The notes: generated by a model from the letters alone, not told the origin. Shown: positions 37,318 to 47,540, numbered from the stretch's first letter. The stretch: DNA of 64,000 bases from Vibrio lentus (GCF_002875945.1 NZ_MCZK01000101.1:186001-250000); one strand, 5' to 3'. Program-made: numbers and translations.

Positions 37318-37346
37318 ATGCCCTGAAGTGTTGGCTTCAGGGCATT
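37318..37346. terminator. Bidirectional terminator between GGDEF and DUF2797 genes
   Basis: Perfect stem AATGCCCTGAAG / CTTCAGGGCATT with a 5-nt loop; A-run on the left and a T-run on the right, serving both convergent genes. Confidence 0.85.
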
Positions 37347-37364
37347 GTTAGTTTTTGGTTATTA

Positions 37365-37396
37365 GCTAAACAGCTAAACAGCTAAACAGCTAAACG
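37365..37396. repeat. 8-bp tandem repeat, GCTAAACA x4
   Basis: Four 8-bp units (the last ends in G) between the shared terminator and the end of the DUF2797 gene. Confidence 0.95.
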
Positions 37397-37430
37397 GTTC
37401 TCACTGTGAGAAACGCTGAAGTTCTACAAA

Positions 37431-38255
37431 TTATGCAGACACTTCGACTTCGTAAGAGCCAAATTTACGGATGTTAATCACGCCCGTATCTAGGATTAGG
37501 TATTGGCCTTTAATGCCTTGAAGTACACCTGTCACCTCTGGGTTCTTATCAAAGTTGTGCGACACAATCTTCACTGGGTGCTGTTCTACTGGGTAGCTGA
37601 GTGAAGTGATGTTCTCACTTAAGATCTCGATAGCATCGTCACCAAACTTCCCTCTGATCTCTTGGATTTTATCCTCAACCAATGGCAAAAGTTCTTTGGC
37701 TTTTTCTACCAATTCCATATCGTCACCATCGCCTTTTAGCAACGTGCGCCAGTTGGTTTTGTCGGCAATGTGTTTTGCTAACTCAACTTCAATCAGGCCA
37801 GAAATCTGACGTGTTTTCACTTTCAAGATTGGCAGGCCTTGAGTGGCACCTTGGTCAATCCAGCGAGTCGGGATTTGAGTATGTCGAGTGATACCCACTT
37901 TCAGGCTTGATGTGTTCGACAGGTAAACGAAGTGATCAACCATGCAGTTCGCTTCGCCCCATTCAGGCTCACGACACGTGCCTTCATCGTAATGGCAAGT
38001 CTCTGGCTTCATGATGCACATGTCGCAACTTGCTAGCTTTCTCATGCACACAAAGCAGTGGCCTTGAGAGTAGCTTTTCTTGGTTTTCTTACCACACGAG
38101 CAGCAAAAAATATTACCGGTGTGAGTGAGGTTGATGGTTTTACCAATCAGAGGGTTTAGCTCTACAAACTCTTCACCGACAGGTAAACGGTAGGTAACCG
38201 CACCATCAAGCGAAGCACTCATTTTCTTGAGTGTTCCTTTTGCTAATAAAGACAT
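37431..38255 (-). CDS. DUF2797 family zinc-binding protein
   Basis: 274 residues. The N-terminal half carries a dense cysteine set (FCCSCGKKT, HCFVCMRKLASCDMCIM, ETCHYDEGTC, ANCMVDHFVYLS) typical of two zinc sites. It continues with HFVYLSNTSSLKVGITR, which resembles a GIY-YIG-type start, and a helical C-terminus. DUF2797 has no firm function; nucleic-acid binding or cleavage is a reasonable guess. It stands alone, convergent with the PAS-GGDEF gene. Confidence 0.85.
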   Translation of the reverse strand: MSLLAKGTLKKMSASLDGAVTYRLPVGEEFVELNPLIGKTINLTHTGNIFCCSCGKKTKKSYSQGHCFVCMRKLASCDMCIMKPETCHYDEGTCREPEWGEANCMVDHFVYLSNTSSLKVGITRHTQIPTRWIDQGATQGLPILKVKTRQISGLIEVELAKHIADKTNWRTLLKGDGDDMELVEKAKELLPLVEDKIQEIRGKFGDDAIEILSENITSLSYPVEQHPVKIVSHNFDKNPEVTGVLQGIKGQYLILDTGVINIRKFGSYEVEVSA

Positions 38256-38558
38256 GACATTACTCGTTGTATTTTGATTATTATTTCGTCGACTCGGACG
38301 CTCTGTAAGCAGGCGCTACGGTTAACGATGATTATGCGATGAGTATAACAAATAGAGCCTGTTTTTATACGCAATATTACTTGATTCTCGGCGTGAATAA
38401 TTGGCACTAAATATGTGCATAAAAATATAGTATGACATTTTGTTCGGGCGTGATATAACGTTTTTTAGTGAATTGTTGGAATAAAGATCACCAATTCACC
38501 TAACTTATTTTTTATCGTGAAATCCCAACCATAGGGATATTAAGCCGGAAGCTTTGAC
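38256..38558. other. Divergent intergenic region, DUF2797 / GGDEF
   Basis: AT-rich, presumably with both promoters. I see no other supported element. Confidence 0.4.
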
Positions 38559-39854
38559 GTGAAGTGGATCCATAAGATTGTTATTTTTCTCGTTATCACA
38601 ACGCTTGCCATTGTGCAGTATTACCGTGTGAGCGGGAATCGTGTGATAACGGCCATTACGCCTGATAAGTATGAATTTATCGCGACCAGCGATCAGGTGG
38701 ATAGAGGCGTTAGTACGTCCCAATTATCCTACGAAAATGGGCAGTATATTCTCGACTGTGAGCTTAAAGAGTCTGAGTATCCTTGGCCGTATTGCGGCCT
38801 ATCGATTCGTATCAACCCAGACATCACCGCGGGTCTTGACCTTTCCCAGTACCACACCTTTAGAGTGAATATTGATTACCATGCGGAAGCGGATTCTAGC
38901 GGCCGTTTAAGAACCTATCTACGCAATTATAATCCGGCTTACTCCGTTCCTGACGACGAGTACACGCATAAATACAACGGCATGGAATTTTCGCCTGGCG
39001 TGGATGGCGGAGTTATTGAAATTCCGATTGGTAATTTACAAGTGATGACTTGGTGGCTCGCTGATAACGATGTCGCGCTAGAGCACTCTGCGCCTGAGTA
39101 TTCGAACGTCAACATGGTGGAATTCGCGACTGCATCGGGTGCCAAGCTTGGCCACCATCGAATTGTCATACGCAGTATTGAGTTCGAAGGCTCGTATATC
39201 ACGGGTGAAAGCCTGTTTATGATCTTGCTGTTTGTCTGGGTCGGTACGGGCACCGTGTTCTTGCTTTCTGAGCTGCACATTTCCAGAAAACGTATGGTGA
39301 TTGCAGAGAAAAGGCATCATCACTTGAAGAACGTCAACCGAGCATTGCGAGAGCAAAACTTTGAGTTTTCAGAGATGGCTCACCGAGATGAGTTAACAGG
39401 AATACTTAACCGACACGCGATTCGTGATTGGTTGAAGATGCAGTCTCAGTATGTGAAACAGGGTCATGGAAAGCTGAGCATGTTGTATCTGGATATTGAT
39501 TACTTTAAGAGTGTGAATGACAAATACGGGCACCAGATGGGCGACCATATTTTGCGTGAGTTCAGTATGGTGGTGGGCAGTTCGATTAGCGCGACAGATA
39601 AATTGGTGCGCTGGGGCGGTGAAGAGTTCATCGTTTTCTGCCCAGAAACGGAGGCCGGAGAAGCACAGATTAAAGCGGAACGTATTCGATTACTGGTTAG
39701 CCAACACCTTTGGATTCATGGCGATTCGCTCACGTGCAGTATTGGTATTGCCGAGATGAAGCAGGAGAGGGTGACAGAGACGATCGCCCGCGCCGATGAA
39801 GCCTTATATCAAGCCAAGCACTCAGGACGAAATCAGGTGATCTTGAGTCACTAA
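38559..39854 (+). CDS. Membrane diguanylate cyclase with a periplasmic beta-rich domain
   Basis: 431 residues. A first membrane helix (IVIFLVITTLAIVQYY) leads to a periplasmic domain of about 180 residues, beta-rich and resembling carbohydrate-binding folds (GLSIRINPDITAGLDLSQYHTFRVN in two parts). A second helix (GESLFMILLFVWVGTGTVFLL) is followed by a coiled linker and a GGDEF domain with intact RWGGEEF, DIDYFKSVNDKYGHQMGDH and DELTGILNRHAIRDWL. It should make c-di-GMP in response to a periplasmic ligand. The start is GTG 38559, with GGAAG 7 nt upstream. Confidence 0.9.
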   Translation: MKWIHKIVIFLVITTLAIVQYYRVSGNRVITAITPDKYEFIATSDQVDRGVSTSQLSYENGQYILDCELKESEYPWPYCGLSIRINPDITAGLDLSQYHTFRVNIDYHAEADSSGRLRTYLRNYNPAYSVPDDEYTHKYNGMEFSPGVDGGVIEIPIGNLQVMTWWLADNDVALEHSAPEYSNVNMVEFATASGAKLGHHRIVIRSIEFEGSYITGESLFMILLFVWVGTGTVFLLSELHISRKRMVIAEKRHHHLKNVNRALREQNFEFSEMAHRDELTGILNRHAIRDWLKMQSQYVKQGHGKLSMLYLDIDYFKSVNDKYGHQMGDHILREFSMVVGSSISATDKLVRWGGEEFIVFCPETEAGEAQIKAERIRLLVSQHLWIHGDSLTCSIGIAEMKQERVTETIARADEALYQAKHSGRNQVILSH

Positions 39855-39882
39855 TCTGAAAATTGTTTTGATTACTTTATAA

Positions 39883-39916
39883 GCCACACGTGCATATGTG
39901 ACGTGTGGCGTTTTTA
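39883..39916 (+). terminator. Terminator of the diguanylate cyclase gene
   Basis: Perfect stem GCCACACGT / ACGTGTGGC with a 9-nt loop, then GTTTTT. Confidence 0.9.
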
Positions 39917-39976
39917 TGGGCGCTATATGAGTTTACCCTCTAGAGCCTTTGTTGGTTTGTTGGATAACGTATTGAA

Positions 39977-40327
39977 ATGATTTCCCTGTTCTTTAAATGT
40001 TTGCTTGGTGCGGCTGCGGTTTTACTGATTGCACTGTTGTCGAAGAGTAAGAGCTTTTACATCGCTGGCTTTGTGCCGTTGTTTCCCACTTTTGCTTTGA
40101 TAGCTCACTACATTGTTGGCACTGAACAAACCATGGTGGAGTTACGTACCACAGCGTTATTTGGCTTGTTTTCGCTTGTGCCATACGCGGCTTATCTTGG
40201 TGCGGTTTATGTGTTCAGTTATCGCTATAACTTGGTATCAACACTCTCATTAGCCACTGTCGTTTGGGTTATGTGCGCTTCTATGCTGCTGTTAGGTTGG
40301 ACGCGCTTAGTACCCAGTGCGATTTAA
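39977..40327 (+). CDS. GlpM family membrane protein
   Basis: 116 residues with four hydrophobic segments. The beginning (FFKCLLGAAAVLLIALLSKS) and FYIAGFVPLFPTFALIAHYIVG match the GlpM family. In Pseudomonas GlpM affects alginate production and glycerol use, but its biochemical role is unclear. It is followed by a convergent DASS transporter gene and a long-loop terminator that contains an 18-bp repeat. Confidence 0.87.
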   Translation: MISLFFKCLLGAAAVLLIALLSKSKSFYIAGFVPLFPTFALIAHYIVGTEQTMVELRTTALFGLFSLVPYAAYLGAVYVFSYRYNLVSTLSLATVVWVMCASMLLLGWTRLVPSAI

Positions 40328-40412
40328 TCATGGGTGAGCGGGTGGATTTGTAGATCAAGTTGGCTGTGTCGTTCGGCTAAGTAATCTAAGCAACTCGGAA
40401 GGCTATAGGTTA

Positions 40413-40440
40413 GAAACAAAAAAGGTGGCGAGGAGCCACC
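40413..40440 (-). terminator. Terminator of the DASS transporter gene
   Basis: Stem GGTGGC / GCCACC with a 5-nt loop followed by a T-run on the minus strand. Confidence 0.85.
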
Positions 40441-40469
40441 AAAAGGGAAAAGCGTTTTATTGTTTTTTG

Positions 40470-40620
40470 AATGCCCGCTCAGTGCTTTCTGTTCGTTGAG
40501 CAGATATTGCTCGTTCAACAGATCTTGTTAGTTAAGCAGATCTTGTTAGTTAAGCAGATCTTGCTGGTTCAGCAGATCTTGCTAGTTCAGCAGATCTTAT
40601 TAGCTGAGCGGGCATTTTTA
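40470..40620 (+). terminator. Long-loop terminator (13-bp inverted repeat around a tandem array)
   Basis: AATGCCCGCTCAG (40470-40482) is the exact reverse complement of CTGAGCGGGCATT (40604-40616), and TTTTTA follows on the plus strand. The loop is 121 nt long and consists mostly of 18-bp repeats. It is the likely terminator of glpM. Confidence 0.6.
40495..40620. repeat. 18-bp tandem repeat, seven units
   Basis: Seven adjacent 18-bp units of the form GTTAAGCAGATCTTGTTA; the seventh is degenerate and forms the right arm of the inverted repeat. The unit contains the TAAGCAG core seen in the 8-bp arrays. Confidence 0.95.
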
Positions 40621-40684
40621 TTCTGGCTGAGCCGGGGGAACTGCAGCCAGTTTATGTGGAGCTTTACCTACAACGCGTTCGTGC

Positions 40685-42055
40685 TTACCAGAAAATCCAA
40701 GCGAACAGTGTCAGTATTAAGATACAAACTAGGTTCAACACCATACCGATTCGCATCATCTCTTTCTGCTTGATGTGGCCAGAAGCAAATACAATCGCAT
40801 TAGGCGGTGTCGCAACTGGCAGCATGAAGGCACAAGAAGCGGCAACAGCAATCAGAGCTGACAAGATAACTGGCGACATACCTAGTGCTTCAGCAATGGT
40901 TGCGAATACAGGAACAAGCAGTGCAGCACTGGCAGTGTTACTTGCGAATTCAGTCAGGAATACCACGAACGCGACGACTGCAAGAATAGTAAGAAGAACG
41001 CCTGCTGTTTCTAAAAAGCCACTTAGAGAGTGCGCTAGGAATACGCTGGTGCCTGTCGCTTTAAGAATGTTACTTAAACAGATACCACCACCGAATAGGA
41101 TTAATACACCCCAGTCTGTAGTCTTCTCAACATCTTTCCATTCTACTGCTCTAGAAGCGCCAAGCAGTACAATTGCGCCAATCGCAACCAAACTATCAAA
41201 CTTAGAGAATCCGCCGATCATTGCGTTGATTGGCTTACCGAATATCCAAAGCGTTACCGTTAGAAGGAAGATAGACAGTGTGATTTTCTTGCTGTTTGTC
41301 CACTCAACAGGGGCGTGGTCTAGCTCGAATTTGTGGTCAAGCTTTGGCTTAGTCATCACATACAGAATAATCATAGCAACTGGCAGTAAGATCATCGTGA
41401 TCGGCAGGCCAAGTGCCATCCATTCCGTGAAGCTCAAACCCACTTCTGCAGCTGCGATTGCGTTTGGAGGGCTACCTACCACAGTTGCAATACCACCGAT
41501 TGATGCACAGTAAGCGATACCTAATAGCACGAAAACGTAGGTGTTGCGGTCTTCACTTTGGTCGACTTTGTTCATGATACCTAGAACAAGAGGCAGCATC
41601 ATCGCAGTGGTCGCTGTGTTTGAAATCCACATCGATAACCCAGCACTCACACCAAATAGCATGAATACTGCCACCGACATTTTGCCTTTCGCGAGCATCA
41701 ACACTTTGTCGGCAATCGCTTTATCGAGCTCTTGTTTGTTGAGCGCGGCGGCAAGGGCAAAACCACCCATAAATAGGAAGATGATTGGATTAGAAAAGTT
41801 AGCCAAAGCAGCTGGCGTGTTAAATACACCGAACAACACAGCGAGTAACGGAACCAGCAGCGCAGTGATGCTGACGTGGATCGCTTCGGTTAACCATAAG
41901 ATAGCCACAAATACGAGAATACTTAGGCCAGTGTTCACTTGTGTTTCGAAAGGGAGGGTATTGATCAAAAGTGCAAATAACGTGAAATTGCCGATGAGTA
42001 TCATGCTGTTGCGGGTAAACAACCAATGTTTCAGTGTAGTAACAAGTGCCGTCAT
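40685..42055 (-). CDS. DASS/SLC13 family sodium:carboxylate symporter (INDY-like)
   Basis: 456-residue inner-membrane transporter with about 11 hydrophobic segments. The paired SNT motifs of the family are present ([15 protein letters not shown] and [13 protein letters not shown]), along with [12 protein letters not shown] and [14 protein letters not shown]. The structure-known V. cholerae homologue VcINDY is a Na+-coupled succinate/dicarboxylate carrier, so a C4-dicarboxylate or related anion is likely. AAGGAGCG precedes the ATG. The minus-strand terminator at 40413 lies beyond the stop. Confidence 0.93.
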   Translation of the reverse strand: MTALVTTLKHWLFTRNSMILIGNFTLFALLINTLPFETQVNTGLSILVFVAILWLTEAIHVSITALLVPLLAVLFGVFNTPAALANFSNPIIFLFMGGFALAAALNKQELDKAIADKVLMLAKGKMSVAVFMLFGVSAGLSMWISNTATTAMMLPLVLGIMNKVDQSEDRNTYVFVLLGIAYCASIGGIATVVGSPPNAIAAAEVGLSFTEWMALGLPITMILLPVAMIILYVMTKPKLDHKFELDHAPVEWTNSKKITLSIFLLTVTLWIFGKPINAMIGGFSKFDSLVAIGAIVLLGASRAVEWKDVEKTTDWGVLILFGGGICLSNILKATGTSVFLAHSLSGFLETAGVLLTILAVVAFVVFLTEFASNTASAALLVPVFATIAEALGMSPVILSALIAVAASCAFMLPVATPPNAIVFASGHIKQKEMMRIGMVLNLVCILILTLFAWIFW

Positions 42056-42288
42056 AAGACGCTCCTTTTGTTTATCCTCGTTTTATTGGTGCACCGACTT
42101 CATTGAGTGGTGCTTATTATTTTCGAGGTATCTTGATTTCAAGTTATACCGCTCTCAAAGTAAAAAGCTTCGAGGTGTATGGCTTGATGTAGGGTCAGAC
42201 TTTGTTGGGAGAATGTTACTTAAGTTAATAAAGGCGTGTTGGTGTGTTTTTGTGTAACAGTGGGGAAGTGTGAGGCAACAAATTTAAA

Positions 42289-42308
42289 ATGTGTAGATTT
42301 CTACACAT
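42289..42308 (-). terminator. Terminator overlapping the sanA stop codon
   Basis: Perfect inverted repeat ATGTGTAGA-TT-TCTACACAT; on the minus strand the stem begins at the TAG stop of sanA and is followed by TTTAAATTTG. Confidence 0.7.
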
Positions 42309-43080
42309 CGGTATCTGCTGGGTCTGCAATTGGGCTAGGAATCGGGGGTAATTCTTGTTTTGGGTTCGGCTGAATCGGTTCTTTTGGCCCTAAAAATTTG
42401 GGTGTCGTGCCCATAATGTATAGGTCAAGAAACGCTTTGGTTCGGGCAAAAACTTCTCTTAAACGTATTGAGATACCTGAGTGGTGAGTTGGGCCGGAAA
42501 CCGCCAAACATTGCGCATGAATATCATAAGAGTTTGCGATAAAGAGCGCTCTTTCACAGTGGAATTTTTGAGTGATGATCAGGAAGTTATCAGTATCAAA
42601 TATCTTCTTCGCGCGAACAATAGAATCCAAAGTGCGAAAGCCAGCATAATCCAGATTGATACGTTCGTCGGGGACACCTGCTCTCAATAGGTCGCGTTTC
42701 ATCGTCCAAGGTTCATTGTAAGAACGATGAGCGTTGTCGCCACTCAGCAGGAATTGATTGACCTTCTCACGATCAAACAGCTCAATCGCGGCCTCAATTC
42801 GATATTTGTAATAGTCATTGAGTGTTCGGCCTAAATATTTGCTGGTGCCAAGCACAACGGCCACTTCGCGTTCAGGTACTTCATCGATCTCGTAGATGAT
42901 GCGATCTTCTGCCTGCCATGAAACCCAATAATCGATCGCAATAACCGCAGCGCTGCCCACCAGAAAGACGAGGAAAGAGCCATACAGAAAACCTTGCAGT
43001 TTCTTGCAAGCCTTAAGTAAGTTGTTGCGGATAATTTGAGAATCGAATTTCACTCTCGGTAAGGTCCTTTGACTGAGCAT
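42301..43080 (-). CDS. sanA: SanA-like DUF218 membrane protein
   Basis: 259 residues. A single membrane helix (FLYGSFLVFLVGSAAVIAI) anchors a periplasmic DUF218/YdcF-type domain: VAVVLGTSKYLG, FLLSGDNAHRSYNEPWTMK, DYAGFRTLDSIVRAK and ITQKFHCERALFIAN, which align closely with E. coli SanA (vancomycin-sensitivity/envelope barrier protein). The C-terminal tail is Pro-rich. I start it at ATG 43080 because the longer frame to 43167 runs through the maeA terminator. Confidence 0.92.
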   Translation of the reverse strand: MLSQRTLPRVKFDSQIIRNNLLKACKKLQGFLYGSFLVFLVGSAAVIAIDYWVSWQAEDRIIYEIDEVPEREVAVVLGTSKYLGRTLNDYYKYRIEAAIELFDREKVNQFLLSGDNAHRSYNEPWTMKRDLLRAGVPDERINLDYAGFRTLDSIVRAKKIFDTDNFLIITQKFHCERALFIANSYDIHAQCLAVSGPTHHSGISIRLREVFARTKAFLDLYIMGTTPKFLGPKEPIQPNPKQELPPIPSPIADPADTDV

Positions 43081-43151
43081 TATTTTTTGAGTGCTCGATA
43101 ATACCAAATAAAAATGAGAAAAATCAGTTAAAAAGACAAGACAGTGTAAAG

Positions 43152-43178
43152 AAAAAAGCCCCTGCAATTGCAGAGGCT
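43152..43178 (-). terminator. Terminator of maeA
   Basis: Stem GCCTCTGCAATTGCAGGGGC on the minus strand followed by TTTTTTTC. Confidence 0.85.
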
Positions 43179-43189
43179 CATATAAGAGT

Positions 43190-43280
43190 CGTTAACGCTC
43201 TTTATTCAAAGCGCAGTACGCATTATTCCAAGCGCAGTACGCTTTATTGAGAGAGCAGTACGCTTTATTAGAATGCAGTA
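43190..43280. repeat. 21-bp tandem repeat spanning the maeA stop codon
   Basis: Units beginning at 43211, 43232 and 43253 share GCAGTACGCTTTATT; a partial unit lies before them and the gene's own C-terminal codons (from 43274) form the last. The stop codon (43268-43270) is inside the array, so the gene's end appears to have been duplicated downstream. Confidence 0.9.
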
Positions 43281-44956
43281 CGCTTGTAGCGACGGTAAAC
43301 CGGCTGCCAGAAGTGCTGGTCAATCGCTTGTTGTAATGCTTCTTCAGTGATTTCTAGTGCAACACCTTGTTCAATCGCTTTCTTACCAACGGCAAGAGCA
43401 ATCTTTTTCGACACGGTGTGGATCTCTTCCAATGGTGGAAGTAGTGCGCCCGAACCATTGATAGCCAGTGGAGAACACGTTGCAAGCGCACGGCTTGATT
43501 CCATCAGCATTTCATCAGTAATGCGTGAAGCATTCACAGCCAATACACCAAGGCCAATACCTGGGAAGATGTAGCTGTTGTTACACTGAGCGATTGGGTA
43601 AGTAGTACCGTTATGAGTTACTGGCTCAAACGGGCTACCTGTCGCTACAAGTGCTTGTCCATCAGTCCAACGAATAATGTCGTTTGGTGTCGCTTCAACA
43701 CGGCTTGTTGGGTTTGATAGTGGGAACACGATAGGGCGTTCACAGTGAAGGTTCATCTCTTTGATGACTTCTTTGCTGAACAGACCTGGAGCGCCAGATA
43801 CACCAACCAGTACAGTCGGTTTAGCATGACGAACAACGTCAAGTAGAGAGAAACCAGTACCGTCACTTTCCCAATCTTTGGTGTTCGCATTGGTTTGTAC
43901 TAGGCGTTGTTGGAAATCAAGTAGGTTTTGCATGCCTTCTTGTAGAAGACCCCAACGGTCAACCATGTAAACTTGTGAACGTGCTTTCTCGTCGCTGATA
44001 CCTTCAGAAACCATTTGAGCAATGATAGCTTCAGCAATACCACAACCTGCAGAACCCGCACCTAAGAAGGTGATGCGTTGATCTGAAAGTTTGCTGTTTG
44101 CTGCTTTACATGCTGCAAGTAGAGAACCAACAGTAACCGCTGCTGTACCTTGGATATCATCGTTGAAACAACAGATGCGATCTTTGTAACGTTCAAGCAG
44201 TGGCATTGCGTTCTTTTGTGCGAAATCTTCGAACTGAACTAGAGCATCTGGCCAACGACGTTGAACTGCTTGGATGAACTCTTCAACGAATGCATCGTAA
44301 TCCGCACCTGTGATACGAGGATGACGCCAGCCCATGTACATTGGGTCTGCAAGACGTTGTGGGTTGTTCGTACCAACATCGAGTACGATTGGTAGCATGT
44401 AAGCTGGGCTGATACCGCCACAAGCTGTGTAAAGTGCGAGCTTACCAATTGGAATACCCATACCACCGATACCTTGGTCTCCCAAACCAAGAATGCGCTC
44501 GCCATCCGTAACCACGATAACTTTAACGTTGTGGTTTGTCGCATTATTCAGTAGATCATCGATACGGTCGCGGTTCGGGTATGAAATAAACAGACCACGG
44601 CCACGACGGTAAATATTTGAGAAGTTCTCACATGCTGCGCCAACCGTTGGCGTGTAAATGATAGGCATCATTTCAGAGATGTGGTTTTGAACTAAACGAT
44701 AAAAAAGCGTTTCATTTGTGTCTTGGATGTTACGAAGGTAGATATGTTTATCCATATCGCTTTCGAAGTTACAGTATTGCTTGTACGCACGTCCAACTTG
44801 CTCTTGGATTGTTTCCGTTGTCTCAGGTAACAAGCCTTCAAGGTTAAAAGAGCTACGTTCTTCAGCAGAGAATGCGCTGCCTTTGTTTAGAAGAGGAGTA
44901 CTAAGTAGAGCGGGACCTGCATACTGGATATATAGAGGGCGTTTATCGTTGTTCAT
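43268..44956 (-). CDS. maeA: NAD-dependent malic enzyme
   Basis: 562-residue cytoplasmic enzyme that oxidatively decarboxylates L-malate to pyruvate with NAD+. Characteristic segments: [36 protein letters not shown] (metal/substrate site), [16 protein letters not shown] (NAD site) and [18 protein letters not shown]. The length equals that of E. coli MaeA/SfcA. It is divergent from the helicase gene and its 3' end is wrapped in a tandem repeat. Confidence 0.96.
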   Translation of the reverse strand: MNNDKRPLYIQYAGPALLSTPLLNKGSAFSAEERSSFNLEGLLPETTETIQEQVGRAYKQYCNFESDMDKHIYLRNIQDTNETLFYRLVQNHISEMMPIIYTPTVGAACENFSNIYRRGRGLFISYPNRDRIDDLLNNATNHNVKVIVVTDGERILGLGDQGIGGMGIPIGKLALYTACGGISPAYMLPIVLDVGTNNPQRLADPMYMGWRHPRITGADYDAFVEEFIQAVQRRWPDALVQFEDFAQKNAMPLLERYKDRICCFNDDIQGTAAVTVGSLLAACKAANSKLSDQRITFLGAGSAGCGIAEAIIAQMVSEGISDEKARSQVYMVDRWGLLQEGMQNLLDFQQRLVQTNANTKDWESDGTGFSLLDVVRHAKPTVLVGVSGAPGLFSKEVIKEMNLHCERPIVFPLSNPTSRVEATPNDIIRWTDGQALVATGSPFEPVTHNGTTYPIAQCNNSYIFPGIGLGVLAVNASRITDEMLMESSRALATCSPLAINGSGALLPPLEEIHTVSKKIALAVGKKAIEQGVALEITEEALQQAIDQHFWQPVYRRYKRTAF

Positions 44957-45140
44957 TGGATGCCTAATATGGGAGAAAGAGTAACTGAAAAATGATAACG
45001 GTTTAGTTATTCAATTGTAAATAGTTTCCCTCCGATCTTAGCAAACAAAATGATAATCTTACTTATGTCCCACACTTCTCGAATTCTCACGCCATAATTC
45101 GTTATACTTCGCTCACACTTTTTCGTTAGTTACCCTCTGT

Positions 45141-47540
45141 ATGTCATCACTCCCCATCGATTCTTATCAAAACACTTTCCATGAACAACTCTCCAATTCT
45201 CATCTTGTCGTCGAAGCTGAAACTGGATCGGGCAAATCAACACGTCTACCGATTTGGGCATCTGAGCATGGTCGAGTCTTGGTGGTGGAACCGAGAAGAA
45301 TCGCCTGTACGTCATTAGCTAAATATCTCGCGCAGCAGTCGGGTGAAAAACTGGGTAGCAAGATCGGCTATGCGATTAAGCTTGAATCGGAATACAACGA
45401 GCAAACCAACGTTGTGTTTGTCACTCCCGGTATCGCGCTACGTTGGTTATCAGAAGATGGACTGGCAAATTTCGATGTCATTGTTGTCGATGAATTTCAT
45501 GAAAGACGTTGGGACATTGATCTGTTGGTGGCGATCCTTAAACAGAAAGCCAGTCATCGTTTGGTGATCACGTCTGCCACCATCGAAGGGGAACGTCTTG
45601 CTCACTATTTGAATGCGAGTCGGATAAGCTGCGAAGGTCGCACTTATCAAGTGGCGATTGAACACCGAGCAAATGAATCGAGAGCATTACCCGATATTCG
45701 ACACTTAGAGCAACGCGTCGCTGAAGAAATGAATCATCAGCTCATTGCATCGCACGGCGATATGTTGGTTTTTCTACCGGGTAAAAAAGAGATCGTGCAA
45801 TGTGAACAAGCCTTGGCAAAGAATCCAGATATCCAAGTGGTGAAATTACATGCCTCGGTCAGTGATAAAGAACGAGATCTCGCGTTGTCTGGTCGTAATA
45901 TCGATACTAGCGCCCACACCAATACCGAAAACAGCGACTGTTTGCGAAAAGTCATTCTTGCGACCAACGTGGCAGAAACTTCGTTAACCATACCCGACAT
46001 TGGTGTGGTGATAGATTCAGGATTGGAAAGACGCACCGTTCAACGCAACGGCAGAACCACACTGATGCTTAAATCCATATCACGCGCCAGTGCCAAACAA
46101 CGAGCTGGCCGCGCGGGTAGGGTAATGGATGGTGTCTGCGTTCGTCTATATGGCGAACATGCTGCATTAGAGTTAGTCACGCCTCCTGAACTGCAGCGCG
46201 AAGAATTAACAGAACCTATGTTAGCCGCGGCATGTTGTGGAGCACCACTTGAAAGCCTGTCTTTCCTCGATTCAATCCCGGAGAAATCACTAAACAGTGC
46301 AACTCAAATCTTGCTAACGATGGAAGCGATTAATACTGACCATCGAATTACAGAGCACGGCAAAAAGCTTTACCCGCTGCCGATTGATGCTTTGTATGCC
46401 GACATCGTTACTCGAATCAAAACCAAAGCACTTAAAGAAGCCATGGTCGATCTCACAGCTGCGCTTTCCGTGCCTGCCCGTTTGTATCAGTTGCCGAACA
46501 ATGCAGAACATCTTGAAGCACTCGCTCAACAAGAAAAAGAAGGCTGTGACTTATCTTTACTCATCCAGATTGTCCGTGGTCGCGAATATCCGCATCTAGA
46601 AATAGACCAACAAGCACTGAATGAAGCGCAAGGGTTGGCTAAGCAAATGCGTGAGGTGTTCGAACTTCCTCAGTTAGAAGTCGCGTCTCGCTATCAACGT
46701 ACTGCTTTACTTGAAACCATCATTCAGCTGCATCCAGAACTGGTGTTCGTACGCAGACTGAAACGAAAAGAAGCCTTTGCTAATGGAACGTTAGAGGTGG
46801 TGCTCGGTCGTCAGAATCGTTTCCCGGATAATGCACAAGCGATGTTGGTGCTCGACACGCACAGCTTGCCGGGAAGAGGCGTTAAGCAAACACTGACCCT
46901 AGCGACAGTGACTGCGCCTGTTCCTTTAGAGGTCGTCGTTGAAGCGGAGTTAGGTGAATGGCAACAAGGTGAAACCGTGGTCAATGATGATGGCGTCTTT
47001 ACTGAGATGGACTTGGTGTATGCAGGCCGCACGATTGCGACTAAGCAAGTCGCGGCTGAAGGTCAGTTGTCATTAAAGCCGATTGTCGATCTTGTCTTGA
47101 GTGGCGTTCAGCTCCCCGGTTTTTCAGAGGTTCGTGCTCGAGAGATCAAGCATTGGCAACTGTATGTGAAGCTTGGGCTCGATGAAGAGACAAAATATAC
47201 CCCTGAGATCGAGCAACTGAGTTTTGAACTATGGTTTATAGAGCAACTCGAAGTGTTAGGTGTGACGGATGTCAGTGAGCTAGAAATGTTTGAACATTCT
47301 GATATCCCGTTTGATGGCATTCCCACATGGGCTTACTCAGAGTTCTCGGACAAATATCCGTTTTCATTGAGCCTTGCCGATTTACAACTAGATGTTGAAT
47401 ACTTCCCCGCAAGAAAACTGATTTACGTTCATTATCAATCGGGTAGTCGGAAGTTATCCCCAAAACGTTGGGAACTGCCAACATGGTCTGGGTGGCGTAT
47501 TCAGTACAAAAAAGCGAGCCGGATAATTGATATCAAATAG
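45141..47540 (+). CDS. HrpB-like DEAH-family RNA helicase
   Basis: 799-residue cytoplasmic ATP-dependent helicase. Motif I is ETGSGKST, motif Ia VEPRRIACTSLAKYLA, motif II is DEFHERR (Phe for the usual Ala in DEAH), motif III ITSATIEGE, and motif VI QRAGRAGRVMDG. An HA2-type domain and a C-terminal extension follow. The overall layout is that of HrpB, though it may be a close relative. ATG 45141 is the only plausible start. Confidence 0.88.
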   Translation: MSSLPIDSYQNTFHEQLSNSHLVVEAETGSGKSTRLPIWASEHGRVLVVEPRRIACTSLAKYLAQQSGEKLGSKIGYAIKLESEYNEQTNVVFVTPGIALRWLSEDGLANFDVIVVDEFHERRWDIDLLVAILKQKASHRLVITSATIEGERLAHYLNASRISCEGRTYQVAIEHRANESRALPDIRHLEQRVAEEMNHQLIASHGDMLVFLPGKKEIVQCEQALAKNPDIQVVKLHASVSDKERDLALSGRNIDTSAHTNTENSDCLRKVILATNVAETSLTIPDIGVVIDSGLERRTVQRNGRTTLMLKSISRASAKQRAGRAGRVMDGVCVRLYGEHAALELVTPPELQREELTEPMLAAACCGAPLESLSFLDSIPEKSLNSATQILLTMEAINTDHRITEHGKKLYPLPIDALYADIVTRIKTKALKEAMVDLTAALSVPARLYQLPNNAEHLEALAQQEKEGCDLSLLIQIVRGREYPHLEIDQQALNEAQGLAKQMREVFELPQLEVASRYQRTALLETIIQLHPELVFVRRLKRKEAFANGTLEVVLGRQNRFPDNAQAMLVLDTHSLPGRGVKQTLTLATVTAPVPLEVVVEAELGEWQQGETVVNDDGVFTEMDLVYAGRTIATKQVAAEGQLSLKPIVDLVLSGVQLPGFSEVRAREIKHWQLYVKLGLDEETKYTPEIEQLSFELWFIEQLEVLGVTDVSELEMFEHSDIPFDGIPTWAYSEFSDKYPFSLSLADLQLDVEYFPARKLIYVHYQSGSRKLSPKRWELPTWSGWRIQYKKASRIIDIK

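Larger units (their letters stand above)
40328..40684. other. Intergenic region glpM / DASS transporter
   Basis: Holds two terminators and a seven-unit 18-bp repeat array. Open frames across the array simply translate the repeat and are not supported as genes. Confidence 0.8.

Noticed and set aside
38401..38421. Sigma-54-like site (TGGCAC...TGTGCA)
   Set aside because: The spacing between the GG and GC elements is two bases too long for a -24/-12 promoter.
40495..40620. CRISPR array
   Set aside because: Units are adjacent with no spacers and no cas genes are present; it is a simple tandem repeat.
40471..40773. Open frame translating the 18-bp array
   Set aside because: The repeat is a multiple of three and gives a QILLV pattern; it is a by-product of the array, with no ribosome-binding site or family match.
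40656..42257. Two open plus-strand frames, 40656-41513 and 41541-42257
   Set aside because: Both lie opposite the DASS transporter gene, which has clear family motifs and a terminator; the frames are antisense shadows.
43081..43167. N-terminal extension of sanA
   Set aside because: The extended frame runs through the maeA terminator, so ATG 43080 is preferred.
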